Positions 11,016 to 23,826 of a DNA stretch of 64,000 bases are shown here, one piece after another. Positions within the stretch are counted from its first letter, which is position 1, and each line of letters starts with the position of its first letter. Both the position numbers and the translations under genes were made by a program. Below the pieces are notes generated by a model. That model searched no databases, was not told where the DNA came from, and saw only the letters and a list, made by a program, of their open reading frames with translations. The DNA lies in NCBI RefSeq assembly GCF_031143425.1, contig NC_090450.1, positions 171,043,272 through 171,107,271 on the forward strand. Reading direction: 5' to 3'. This DNA is from Pleurodeles waltl (taxonomy: Eukaryota > Chordata > Amphibia > Caudata > Salamandridae).

Positions 11016-14000
11016 AAGGCAGTAGGCATGAATAGCAAGGAAAACAAGAAGTGAATTCAAGTAATGGACAGATACAGCCAAATAAGAACCGGGGGCAGCA
11101 TCACCACACTTTCTTCATGATGCGCATATATGAAAAGGGCCAGTAAATAACGCAACAAACTGTAAGTTCATCAGCATGTTGAAGTGAAACAATACTATGG
11201 AAAGCGTGCTGCCAACTAAAAATACAGGAATATACTGAAGCGTCACTAACTCAACATCACCAATTCAAGGAGGCCAACACCACATTTGGCCATAATGTGT
11301 TCCTGTCGATTACGGACAAATACTCAAAGTTGCCAGATATTTGGCATTTAGGGCCTTCTCCCAGGCCTATGATTATGTAGACAAACTTGACTAAGAAAGT
11401 GTGTAAAGCAGACTGAACGAAAGTTCCCACTGACTGAAAACATCTATATATGTTACAAATTTAATGAGTCCTATTCATATACGATTACAATCTATTTGGG
11501 TGCAAAATAGAGGTACTCGCCAGCTCAGAAGCCCTTCAATTACGCAACAACAATCTCCTCTAAAGGTTTAGGGCATGCAGACTGAATACTCCTATTTAGG
11601 AAATACATAAATTCTTGTCATTGTGCATGCAGATTATTTTTATGTTGTCTTACAGAAGAAAGCCTCCAAAAATACAGGATGTGAAGTCAAAACTATTATT
11701 TGAATACCAGGATCGTCATGAATAAAGGCAAACTTGAGGATATGTCTTAGCACTCCAAACTCTGCAGCAAAGTCATCTCAGAGAAGACCCAAGTGGAAAA
11801 CAAAGACTTCTAGTTCTGCTACTCCAGTGTACTGGTTACCTCCAACAGCAATTGAAGAAAAACAAAGTCGTGAGTCTGGCAATGCAGAAGCAAAACATGT
11901 GTCAAGAAACCAAATATTTGTTTCCATTTGACAACAAGTTCAGACATAAGGATAATGTATCCTTTAAAATGTTTAAAAAAAATAAAAAAAAATAAAAAAA
12001 AGTGGTGTTAAGAGCTAATGCAGAACTACTTTCAGTATAACTTGGGAAATAAAGAACAATGGGATCCCGAGTAACATGCTACCTGCTGTAGAGTACCACG
12101 ATGCCTCACCAGCAGTCGTGCAATATAAATGCAAATACAATACAATCCAATCCTTGCATCCTAGGACTAGAACCAAAGAACACTAAAAACAACTGCCGGT
12201 TTCATGTCCTCATACGCAGGGAAACCAAAGGAAGCCCGAGCAAAGCCACCACGCGCAGCTATTGCTTTAGAATAAGCACGCAGGCACATGGTGAGAAGGG
12301 ATTATTGACATACGAGTGACTACTTGGTAGAGGGCTACGGCGAGAAAAAAATAACCATTGCAAAGAGGCTGCCAATGGATGCAGTGTCATAATTAACTAC
12401 ACAAGTACCAAGTTTTGGAAACCCAGAAAAATAGAAGAAAAATAACTGAGGAACAAGGGAATGTACTTTCAAGTTATTAAAAGTAGACTATTTGGTCGCA
12501 TGGTTCATACCTGCCAGCGCAAATTGGCTTACTGGTACAAAATGTGCAAACTCTGCAGGTGTGAATTAAGACTGGAGCAAAGCAATTTTACAGCACATTT
12601 GTCTGCGTGGATTTAATAAACGTTAGAAGAAAATTAATATTCAATATACAGTTTCTATATAAATCACTTCCAAGAAGTTACATATCTGCTATGAAAAAAA
12701 AGAATCACTCCTGCAGTAACCACCTTACGAAAACGGGATCGAATAAACAATACTCAAAAACAATGGCGGCACACAGAAAGTGAACATCCTACAGTGGTTT
12801 AAAAAAAAAAAAACTGTGGAATGGGGCACACAGTTGCCTAGTCGAGCAGATACTAGAACACCAAAAAACAATCTCTGACATTATTCAAATCTGCAGCACT
12901 TGATACCATTCATTGGGTATTTTGCCGGCATCATACATCCAAGTATTAAAGAGTTATTATCCATACCTATTTGTGAAAGACAGCTCCAGAGGTGGCAAAA
13001 TGGCACTGTTTTAACCGGTTCAGTTCACACCTAGTCCACTCCTATATTAGGCTGGAACGGCCCAAGGGGGCAGTTAAGCACGGTATAAAACCCTGCAAAT
13101 GAGTCTAAGAAACTAGTGTTTCCACAAGTGAGGTTAAGTCGCCCAAAATAGCTAGTCTGCCAAGGCTGAAAAACATTGATAGCACTTAAATGATCATTTA
13201 GCGAAGACTGAAAACAGCCCAGCCACTGAATGGGTTCAAAAACATGAAAAGAAAAATTATGCAGAAGATAATGGAAACAATATAAAAAGTAAAGCTAGAG
13301 ACTCCCTTTCAAGAAGAAAAACAAACTGAAAATGTTATCTGCTATTTATACACCAAAGGAAATGTAGCTCAATCAAATGTAACCAACTACGACAGTAGTA
13401 AGATAGATACTGTACTTTCTACCAATTCCCCCACACAGCAATCTCCAACGGAATATTGCAAAGTGGCTTTTCAGTACTAATTAAAAGCCAGTGTTGGTTG
13501 AAATGGATGAACATGGTAACTAGGGAAGAACAGCACCGCTAAAGTATACAATGCCATTAGTTACAAGTCTTCAGCTTGTTTAATGTTTTACCAAAATAAT
13601 TGTGCAGTTGTGTAATCAACAAATATGACCATGCCAAAAGGGGGGAAAATAGATATCGTATGATATGACTAAAACTCCATGTGTATCAAAGCTCTCAAAA
13701 TTATAACTTTTTTCATGACAGCTCCACGATGCAGAATCATTGCAAACTTCCTGAAACTGATAAGGCGCTTTTTAAGAGATGGTGAAATTAACAACTGTAC
13801 CAATGCGAACATGTGTACCCTTCCTTATAACCAAGGCAGCACATCGGACAATGCCTCACAAAATAATTTGTACAGACCAGACACCTTAAAGAAGTTCTGC
13901 CAACACTTTTTGGGTGACTGCATGTCCCGCAATTCTAATTAGCAGAATCACCCAGTCACACTTTTTTCCATTGTTACTTTTATCACATGCATCCATCTTT

Positions 14001-15490
14001 TAAAGCTGAAAATTAACACTTTGTATCGGCCATCTTTCTTAAATCATCTCAGACTCCTTTCAGAAGGAAGAGCGCCATATCTTGATGCACTGACAGGTGC
14101 ACCCTACCCAATTTGTGCAGAGAGGGAAAAAGACAGGACGGCAGACGGCGTGCTAATTTTCATATCGAAGTTGGAAAAAAGTGAAAAGTTACACTGGAAA
14201 CAAACTTGAAGTTTTTCCATTGTAGGCCATTCAGCACCCAAACGTGTTACTGAGTGACCTCAGGAACAACAACTGAACAGAATCGATGACGGTTCTAGCG
14301 GTTTTACATGTGTATTGCTCATTACGTATTATGCAACAGCACGCATCTGTGTAAACGACAAGCCTAAGAATTCAACCCCTCCACTCCATCAGAACCCCCT
14401 ACTTCCTACAATACAAAAAGGCTTCTGGATTTAGATGCCTCAGCAAATCTACGATATGTATATTTTGTAACTGCCCATGTAGTAGCTGTGGTCATCTACA
14501 TATACATGTCTTGTTACAGCTAGATTTACGAGAACACCAAGCTAGAACGTCCCCTGAATGAGTTGAAATCACTCGTTATTGATCAACTAGGGCCAACAGA
14601 ATGACGTGGTCTGTGATTTTGTCTCGCAGCAGGCTCCAGGAGAGAGATTTTCCCCATTTCTTTACTCTAAAATGTCAGAATACCCGAAAGTGGGAAAATA
14701 GAGCAGACATCTTTGTCCACTTGATATCAAGAACCACTTTATGGAGTTATCAGAGACAGAATATGTCCTCTAGCGAATCAAATCCCATTTTGGAGTTTTA
14801 AGTGCAGAGTAGAACAGCAAGACAACCAGAATATGCTTTTTCCACATTTAAGATGCAACTACATTCAGAGCAAAACCCTGCTTAATAGCATGGTCTCCTT
14901 TTAAGGGAGAGAGGATGTCACCCTTTGATAATGTGGCAACATTGCACAACGTCTGTCTGCAAGCAATGCTGCCATAAATATTCAGGTCTCAATAGCAGAG
15001 GTAAAATGCCCAGCTCATGACAATTTCAGGTATTTTTAAGGAACAATTGGGGATAGATAACATTCCACATAAGGGAATGAATAACTGAATGCTGTCCACA
15101 CCACAACCCGCAGGCCATAATCTTACAACCAAAGTCTCACGTGCAGGGAAAGACTGACTTCTGGGGCAAGATAATGGAAGCATAAGAAGGTCACTGTGTA
15201 CGAAGCAATTCATTGATAAGATGAACAACCTCGGCCTACTCAAATGAGGACAGATCTCTGAGTAGATTTGCCAGATACCAGGTTTAAGATAAGGGAAACT
15301 GAATGGATTCTCCCACTGCAAAAACAGAACACACAACAAGCATTTGCAATGCAATATGTTTCACATTTACTTGAGTTGGAGCTATTGGCATTGTAAATTT
15401 ATAACTGGACTTCTTTTGCCACATTAAATGGTCAACTGTGCCACATATTTTGGTCCGGTCACATAATTCCAATGGCCCTGCATTTAACTA
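11016..15490. other. Intronic sequence without recognisable gene
   Basis: It is AT-rich. I see only short simple tracts (A/T at about 11970-12000, A at 12803-12813) and no gene or named element. Open frames are below 125 codons and lack family motifs. Confidence 0.55.
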
Positions 15491-15491
15491 A

Positions 15492-16785
15492 AGGGCTAGT
15501 AGGCCTACTGGAATATTTTTTCAAACAAGGCCCTTAAAATACAAACTACTCCCAGGTGCAAAACAAAAAGTTCCAGCCATAAGAGAGCTTACAAATTCAC
15601 CGAATGTGGGATTATTATTTTGGGGTCCCTAATAACCTAGTGTTGCGACCCAAAGACGATCTAGACAGAAAGAGCACGTTGTGGTGAACACTTTTTTCAA
15701 GGTGGTTGCATCGTCTTAGGACCACCATAGGCTGAGTTATGAGCAAAAATGTTTTGTAAAAAGAATGCCATGCAAAGCATTATGGGGTGAGTTTCCTAGT
15801 GCAGCGATATTGCAGTACATTGAATGTAATGCTCAGAACAGCCCCTAGAGGACACCACAATAAAAATAGAATTTCTAGGAAACCCAGTCATGCAACCATA
15901 TAGTTGGACCCTAGAAGGCATTACTGTATGAAAACAGAAGGGCAGAAAATAATGCAGTGTAACCATATATTTAGCCCTTAGAGGACGTAGAGCAATACAC
16001 ATTTTCAAGGCTAGCAGGTCTACTATAATGATGTTTCAAACAAGACCCTTAAAACACAAACTATACTTAGCTGTAAAACAAACGTTCCAGGCATGATAGA
16101 GCTCAAAAAGACACTGAATGGTGGGAGGGGTTACTTTTGGGTCCCCACTAACCTATTGTGGGGCCCCAGAGATGATATAGACAGAAAGCACGTTGTCTTA
16201 TAGGCAAAAATATTTTGTAAAAGAACGCTTGCAAAGCATTATTGGGCGAGTTTGAGTACGACAAATATTATAGTATGTTGACTGTAATGCTCAAAACACC
16301 CCCTAGAGGACACCGCAATAAAAATAGCATTTCTAAGAAACATGATCATGTAACCATATAGTTAGCCCCTCGAGAGCATAACCACATGAAAACAGAACAG
16401 CAGAAAATAATGTAGTGCAAACATATTTAGGCCCTAGAGGGGGTAGTGCATTACAAAATCAGGGCTGGCAAGCCTACTGCAATAATATACAAACAAGGCC
16501 CTCAAAACATTAACTACTCTCAGCTGTAAAACAAATGTTCCAGCCATGAAAGAGCTTAAAAAGACACTAGATGGTGGGAGGGGTTATTTCGGGGCCCCCA
16601 CTAACCTAGTGTGGGGACCCAGAGATGACAGACAAAGAAGGTGTATTGCTGAACATTTTGGTGGTGGTCCCATTGCCGTAGGACCCCCACAGGCTGAGTT
16701 ATGGGCAAAATTGTTTTGAAAAAGAAACGCCTGTAAGACATTCATGCGGGCGAGTTTCCCCCAAGTGCAGTGAATACTGTAGCCT
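15492..16785. repeat. Tandem repeat, three units of about 450-515 bp
   Basis: Three diverged head-to-tail copies start at about 15492, 16007 and 16461. Each opens with a GGCTRG(C/T)A(A/G)G(C/T)CTACT-like motif. In the same order follow an ACAAG(G/A)CCCT block, a TTCCAG(C/G)CAT block, an ACTAACCTA-like block next to a GGGTCCC-like block, AGAC(A/C)GA..GATGA, a GCAAA(A)AT(G/A)TTTTG block, GAATGTAATGCTCA, CCCTAGAGGACACC and ACCATATA(G/T)TTAG. Copy 2 lacks about 55 bp present in copies 1 and 3 (the GGTGAACA...CCATAGGCTGAG part), which explains the 454-bp spacing against 515 bp. Copy 3 stops near 16785, where unrelated sequence begins. No coding potential is evident. Confidence 0.9.
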
Positions 16786-17048
16786 CAGCTCTTCCCCAGG
16801 TCGGGGGAACCACTTTGAGGATTTTTTTTTTTACATTTTATTTTCACATTAAGCATTTATCAATTACTAGTGTTTTTGTGAAATCTATGGAGTGCAAAGG
16901 GGAGAGCCAAAAGAAATGACTCCGATTAGGTAACAGTGTGAAAAACGCGACCAGCACTTCAATATGGCAGATGGAGTTTGCGCTGCTGTTCTGCATTGTT
17001 CACACTGAGCACAATGGCCACCATGGAGTACGAAGGGGAGAGACAAAA

Positions 17049-17075
17049 GAAGAAGAAGAAGAAGAAGAAGAAGAA
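17049..17075. repeat. (GAA)9 microsatellite
   Basis: Nine consecutive GAA triplets on the plus strand (TTC on the transcribed strand). Open frames across it translate as poly-Glu or poly-Ser and are artefacts. Confidence 0.95.
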
Positions 17076-20000
17076 AAGTTAACGCTGAAGTATATTGGCA
17101 ATTGTGCAATTATCCATGTAACAGGGTCAGTCTGCAAAGTACTAACACAATCACCCAAAGGCAGGACAAACGTGAAGCATTTACCAATGACAAAGGGATT
17201 TTGGAAAGGCAAGCCCAAGAACGAGTGAAAGTGATGAAAGTGAGAGGAGCGTGGTTTAAAGCCCACAGAATACTTACAACAGGTCGAAAAGCGATTGCGC
17301 GCTCAACCTAAAAAACAAGGAGCCTACAGCAATCAGCATGAATGAATTTCCATAGAACAATAAAAGCTGATCTTTTGTCAAAGTAGAAAATGAAGATCGT
17401 TTTGGGAGAGTATGGGGAAAAAAGGTTTTCTGCATCCCCCAGCTACCTCACAATTGCATCTGGCAAACTTGAAGACCATGTTTAAGGCAAATTGTAGAAC
17501 CTCATTTTGAATGCCTCTCTTTCTAGGACTGAAGAGAGAATAATAAATGATAGTGCCAACAAAAACCCAGTCACTGCTGCCTTGTAGTGATAACTGAATG
17601 CAAAGCAAGTGAGGCAGCTGAAAGTAATCACCAGTTATGCTGCTGACAGAAATCTTAACTCTTTTTCAACTACTTCGGAAAAACTGAAGCTGCAAAAGAT
17701 CTGAAAAAGATTCACCATGTGGAATCTTACATCAAAATGTTACTGGTGGTTAGGTCTAAAATGAACCATCGTCCCACCACACCATTTGTAAAAAAGATTG
17801 TGGAAAGGGTTACTGGTAAAAATACATGCAATATGTCTGGTCTGTTCCAAGTTAACACCTAACACTGTTCAGACAATATAAGGTCTCTTTATTGGATTGA
17901 AACTTGAGAAACATCTGCAGAAACTATAACCATAGTTTTGATATATTTAGAAAGCTTAGAAGATCCAAGCTTCTGTCACAGCTTTCCTGAAATTAAGAAC
18001 ATTCAAGCTAAGGAGCCCTTTGTTTGTTTTGTTAATGCACTGCTGTTGTCTGCAATTTAAGGTTTGAGCACTTGAAAAGGTCACTCATCTGAGAAAAAGA
18101 TCCTGCTCACTAAAGGCATAGCAACATAAATTGCACTCAATGCTGGAGCCTGGTTTGCCAGAAATAAAAGACTAAAGTTCTTAGGTGTTTTAGACTACCT
18201 TTTAGCTATTACCCATGCAAATTCGAGCTGTGATGAGTAAGGTCTCTTTCACTGACAGGTAAAGATGGAGACTGGTCTTGCAACAGCAAGTCTAGTGAAG
18301 ACATTGACATGGGACTGTCTAGTAGCCTTTCAGATAGTTACTTCACTCAATAACTGGCAGAGGATTCACAACAAAGTATGGTAATCTAAAAAGACATTGA
18401 TTGCTAAATTAGATTTGGAGGTCAGTAATATTTATGGCTATGATTCACAAAAGTTAGGTACTTTTTTGTGTGCATGTAATTACTGACCTGGACCATGCCC
18501 AGCGTTAGGGAATGGTAGGAAAATATTTTGCAATAGAATGCTTTGATCTTAATTTTAACCATTGTATAGGCACAAATGCATAATTTCCAGCTCATAGGTA
18601 AAGCCGTTCAGTTCTGCAAGCTACGACCAGCATTATTGGTATAGGATAGGTTGCCACTCTTACAAGAAACAGACCAACCCCATGCATACAGTAGGCGGTA
18701 TATTTTTATTTTTACATTTGAAGCCGAATTGTGATCCCCTTGCTTAGGTTAGGTGAATATCTTAAGCGTGAGAATACCCCCTTCTCAGTTGACGGTAGAG
18801 TAGTTCTTATTCCCTTGGAATCGTTTGCGAACATCCATTTTGCATCTACCAATTCTGTGTAGCTCTTCAGTAATCAGTTCTGAAGTCCACGTAATTTATG
18901 TTCATATCTCTGCAGCATCTCGATGTAATCCTTACTGAAAGAATCCAGTCAGATGATTTTTCGGAACCTTTTGTTGCATCAATGTTGCTCTCTATACAGT
19001 ACAATGTTGCTAAAGCACACTCGTCATAGGCTACTGATTGAAGACTTGCAAACTTATTCTCCGTTTGTTCTTTACATCAGTATTTTCCAAAATCAGCTGG
19101 TACAGCTACTTAAAACCTTTCAAGGAGGGAGAAAATAGCAACCTGCTAGTTAAGGGTCTATTTATAAGTGTATTGTGTGCCAAAACGCCTTCTGAGCTTG
19201 CTTGAGTAAAATGTCCTAAATATACAGTTCACGATCGAGCATGTCATGCCACAATCGAGTTCCACCATTAGTGTACTTTGTGATCACAGAGCTGAGAAAT
19301 TAATGAAAGTTGATATGCTTAGCTAGTTCTAGATTTCTGCAAAATGGATGTCTGCGAACACTTGTGCACAGGAAATCACTAAATGTGTTGACAAGTCTTC
19401 CAAATCTTAAGGTTTCTTCCGCAGGAAGTGATTAGAAACCAGTCACCAAGGTCTAGCAAACATTTCAACTCAATCTTTATTAGTCCCCATCAAATCGTTG
19501 TGGCCAATCGAACATTTCCTGTAAGAAAGCATGACCATAACTCAAATTTGTGACGTACCAGTCATAAAAGATGCCAAGGTTAATACCTGAACTCTTGCAC
19601 ATTCTACAGCTAAGAGGCAATACCATGTTATATCGTTCGCTTTACCGAATTACTCTGCAACCCTGGCAACAGCTAAAGCCCATCGCAAAATGACATACAC
19701 TAACACATCTTATATGTTGGGCCTTACCTCTATCATGTTTGATGGGTCAGGCTAGCACCAAAGAGTCTCTCTCAAACAAACTCTTCAGGAGCTTAATTTA
19801 TAGGTAAGCGAACACAGGGGTGGTCCTGGAATACCTCACAACTCAAAATGTAATGTGCATGCCTCTGTTGTACCACATTATGGTTCTAGTCTATGTGTTG
19901 CCCATCAATCCTACGGAGAATGAGGTGAATAGCCTGGTATAGATTCAAATAAGCAAATAACAGTTTTAAAACGGTGACTTCTAGCCAGAGTGAAGGCAAT

Positions 20001-23000
20001 TTCTTTGCGGGAAACAAGGTGACTAGATTTTTTTTAAGTGGAAGAGTGCAAGTACATTCACTACAGCAGCTTCACTTCCAATTAAATTGGGTGAATGTCA
20101 GCACAGATTAACAATTTCCCACTGCCACGACAGAAATAAGCATGAAAGAAGGACCTCCCGCCCAATGCACAGGGCAAGATTTAATTAAGATTTATAGCAT
20201 GAGGAGCGAGTTAATCAGGCTTTAACAAATATTGCATTCACACTATGGAAATTAGGCTTAACCACTACAAAATTGGACAGATGGAACGGGAAACTGTCAG
20301 ACTAAACCAATGAATTGACTAGGTGAAAAAAGTCTGACAAAATCAGCATAACTGCTGGTCTTCCAGCAGGTGCTGGAAGCTTAACACCAAGGAGGAATAG
20401 CTTCCAGGTAGAATTCACTCACTCCGTGCAACAAACATGCTCTCCTATTCCTTAGTTGTCAAAGACTGCCTGCATTCACTGGAGACTAATTTTGCAGCTA
20501 TATCCTACATAAACGCACAACAGCTGATCAACTTTCTAAAACAGCATGTTTTGAGGGGATTGAGTTGGGGAGAGTATTTTTTTTTCTTGGCTGAACTAAT
20601 TCCAGCTCAGTGATCAGATAACTGTATTTGACATTCCTTCAGAACAAAAATGAGAACGCTAGCACTATTTGAAGCCTGGTCAAGATAAATACACCATGTG
20701 TCCTAGGAAAATGCATCATGAATTTTATTTCCATATAATTCATGCCCACATCCAGGAAGGTGTTGCCTACACTTTTTAGACCTTTCAAGACAAGAGAGTT
20801 TCAACTTGGGTTGCAGAGACCATGCAGTTATTATTAAAGTGCTAAATATGTAGGAAAAAAACAATCCTTGCTGCGGTGTAAGGGGCTGCTGATTGCAGTG
20901 GAGCACAGTAAAGTTAGAGATAAAAAAAAGAGAGGCCAAGGAATGCTCAGTTTCTCAATCAAGAAAGCTATGCTAGTGTGTGAAGCTCAGGATTGGACAG
21001 TTCCTATTACAAGGTATAATACAGTAGTAAAAAGTGAAAGTATGTGGAACGTCACCTTGACCCCATTAAAGCCTGGGAGTGGCACCTTTTGATACATCAA
21101 TAGATCTTCAATATACATCTTCCCCTATATTACAACCGCCTTAAAACTCGTTTGCTAGATCATATTCTGCAGAGTCTGGGAAATTAATATTGCGTGACAA
21201 ATGGTTCGATGTTATCGTTAATGCAGATTATACAGTAGTTTTTTTGGGCATTCTGGCCCTTATCCCACAAAAAAAAAAAAAAACCTGGCCCACCCGTAAC
21301 TTCTAGACTAGATACATGATCACATTTTCCCTTTTGGATTGACTTATTAAAAATGCATAAAGTTTCTGAAAACAGTAGCTTTAAACCTACTTTCATTAAA
21401 GGCTAATCTCTGCAAGGAATGGGTATACAATATTAATACATTTCATTTTGTTGCTGGGCCTTGGAGATATAGAGACCTTTTTTCCCCCATCAATAAGAGG
21501 CAGGGCAGGAATCACAAGGTTTACCAGCTAACTGTGCATGCGGAGCACCAATGTACGAGTAACAACGCTAAATCCATCTACACATCTTTCAAGCTCATTG
21601 GTTTTAGACTGCCTCCTAGGAGCCTTTCAGGTTTTTTGGTGTACACATCCTTCAAGTTTCCTCTGGGACTGGTCTCGTACTTAAGGTACACATTCATCGG
21701 TTTGCCTTAACTCCAAGTGCACTGATTCTCTTGAGCACACGACTGCAACAGGTCAAACTTATAAGTCCATACATGCATGCTCGGTTGCTAGTCCTGATGC
21801 ACTGTGCAAGAAACAAACTTTATCAGTTCCTCAAAAACGGATTCAAACTTCTAGTATGAGGGGTGATTACCACATTCACCCTAGACAGATAGGCATTTGC
21901 CATCTTGCAGGCAGCTAAGCCCATTCTGTGCTGGCCAGTCTCTAATATATGCTCATTGGCTGCCTTCAGTCCTCTTCCTGCATGCTTGGCAGCCCTGAGC
22001 TAATTCTTGTCTGCTTCATTGCCCGAGGACTGATTTTTCACTGATCCGTTAGTAAATTGCTTTCTATAACCAAAAGGATATGCTAGCTGTTTGTGTTATG
22101 ACAGTATCAAAATTACAGCCTAGATTTACTATTCTTTACAACACTTTGCGTCAGTCTTTAAACACTAAGTCAACCATTGCGCACCATTCCCAGTTTGTTA
22201 CAGGTGGATGCTTGCAACAGTTTTGACCACTGTGTGGGTCTAGCAGCAATGCTTCAAATGCAGTGTTCATTTGTTCTATGAAGCAGATGACCTTGTGAGA
22301 TTGCCTCTGCTGCGAGAAATCTTTATTCCAGTGCAAAGTGAACAATTGCAGCATGGGCACAGGTACTATTTTTAACTAGAGTAATCAGCAATTTCCGACT
22401 GGTAATCTGGAAGATAAGATCTGCAGCAGCTATTACATAAAGATATGCTAGTAAGCATCAAAGTTGCCTGGTCTTGGAACGTTGCAAATCATTTCACATG
22501 GAAAATGGTTTTAATTATATGTACCACAACTGTATTGCTGAAGTAACTAGACCTCTAGATCTGCTCATCAAATGTTAACCTGTTTGATGCTTCAATACTA
22601 AATTGATCACTAAATAGTAGTTTAAAAATTGATCTGATGAAACCTTGATCGATTAATAAACCGTTTATGACAAAAGTACTCTTTCAATGTCATGATAAAA
22701 AGGCCCCATTACAATCTCAATGTATCTACAATTTTAACATTAAAACACTACACCATGCAATGAGATAAGCATTAAAAGTGCAAGTTTCTCCAATTAAGGG
22801 TGGTGGTGGTACAACTTTGGAGAATTGAAACTATTTTAGCAATATGTTTGGGGAAAAAATAAGAAAAGAAAAAAAAAACACACACACACAAAATTGGGTT
22901 GCCAAACATCCTTTTTGCAAATAATATTCTCTAAACAGCAGCCACATGGCCAAATTAAGAACAAGCATGCAGTATTTTAGAGATTTTCAGTAGATAAAAT

Positions 23001-23489
23001 TTTAAGGCCACCAACACAGAGCTTCTTGGCTTCAAAACCTCAAAATATACTGCACAAGACCGCGTCTGCAAGTACAAGTTAAAATGTACTCATCTGTGTA
23101 CATCTTTCCCATTCTGTTACTAATAACAACCATACAACAGTATTCCCCCTTTCGTTTCTACACTGCTCTCAGAAACCTTCCTAGCCAGGAGTCACAGAGA
23201 GGATGCCACAATCCCAGACTTATGTAGGAAAGAAACATTCATGTTCTAGGCCTCACAACATTGTAAAGGTTGCCCATCTGTGGTAACAGCTGCTTGATCG
23301 TTATGAGTTTCCGTGCAAAAATTTTAACGGCTGCAAAAAAAGGAATTATTTCAGGATTAGAGAAGATGCACTCAATTTAATACTCTTTCGGCATTTACTA
23401 ACCATTATACAAAACTTGAGCTTCAATCGCTAAACTAAATTCTTAAGATATTTAACCACAGTGTCTCTAAGGATCATAAACTACCTTTT
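17076..23489. other. Intronic sequence without recognisable gene
   Basis: No gene, RNA gene or named element was identified. It contains a T-run near 20578-20584, an A-run at 21271-21284 and a GTGGTGGTGGT tract at about 22799-22810, then an A-run and (CA)n at about 22869-22890. Confidence 0.55.
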
Positions 23490-23826
23490 TCCTGGGCGAG
23501 CACAAAGCGCTCCGTCCCATTCTGTAATCTCTCTTTGGGCTTCTACCACGCCCATGTCACGTCAGTCACTTACAATGGTTTGTGGGCTTGCCTTTTAAAA
23601 TCTGCTTGCTTTCATTTGTGAAAGGCATGCATAGGTCATGCCTTTTCCGGTGTTTAGCCCGCCTACACAGCACTGGTAAACTACTAAAAACATACGAGGC
23701 TCGATGTTTTCAGCATGGTGTCCGGACTACTTGATCCGTTTATTTTCCATGCAGCGCGATTGCGCTGCGTTTCTTTTCCAATGGTAATAGCTCTAACTCG
23801 AGCAAATGCGAGACCCGTTGCATAGA
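23490..23826. mobile_element. CpG-rich interspersed repeat with internal hairpin
   Basis: A 335-bp block has much higher CpG content and a different composition from its AT-rich surroundings. It begins TGGGCGAGCACAAAGCGCTC and ends GCGAGACCCGTTGCAT. It contains a perfect 7-bp stem hairpin, GCAGCGC-GATT-GCGCTGC (about 23753-23770), and many short CpG motifs (CACGTCAGTCAC, TTTTCCGGTG, CTAACTCGAGC). I associate this sequence with an abundant salamander repeat from memory. Transposon class and exact ends are not established. It is not a TSC22D2 exon as far as the frames show. Confidence 0.6.
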
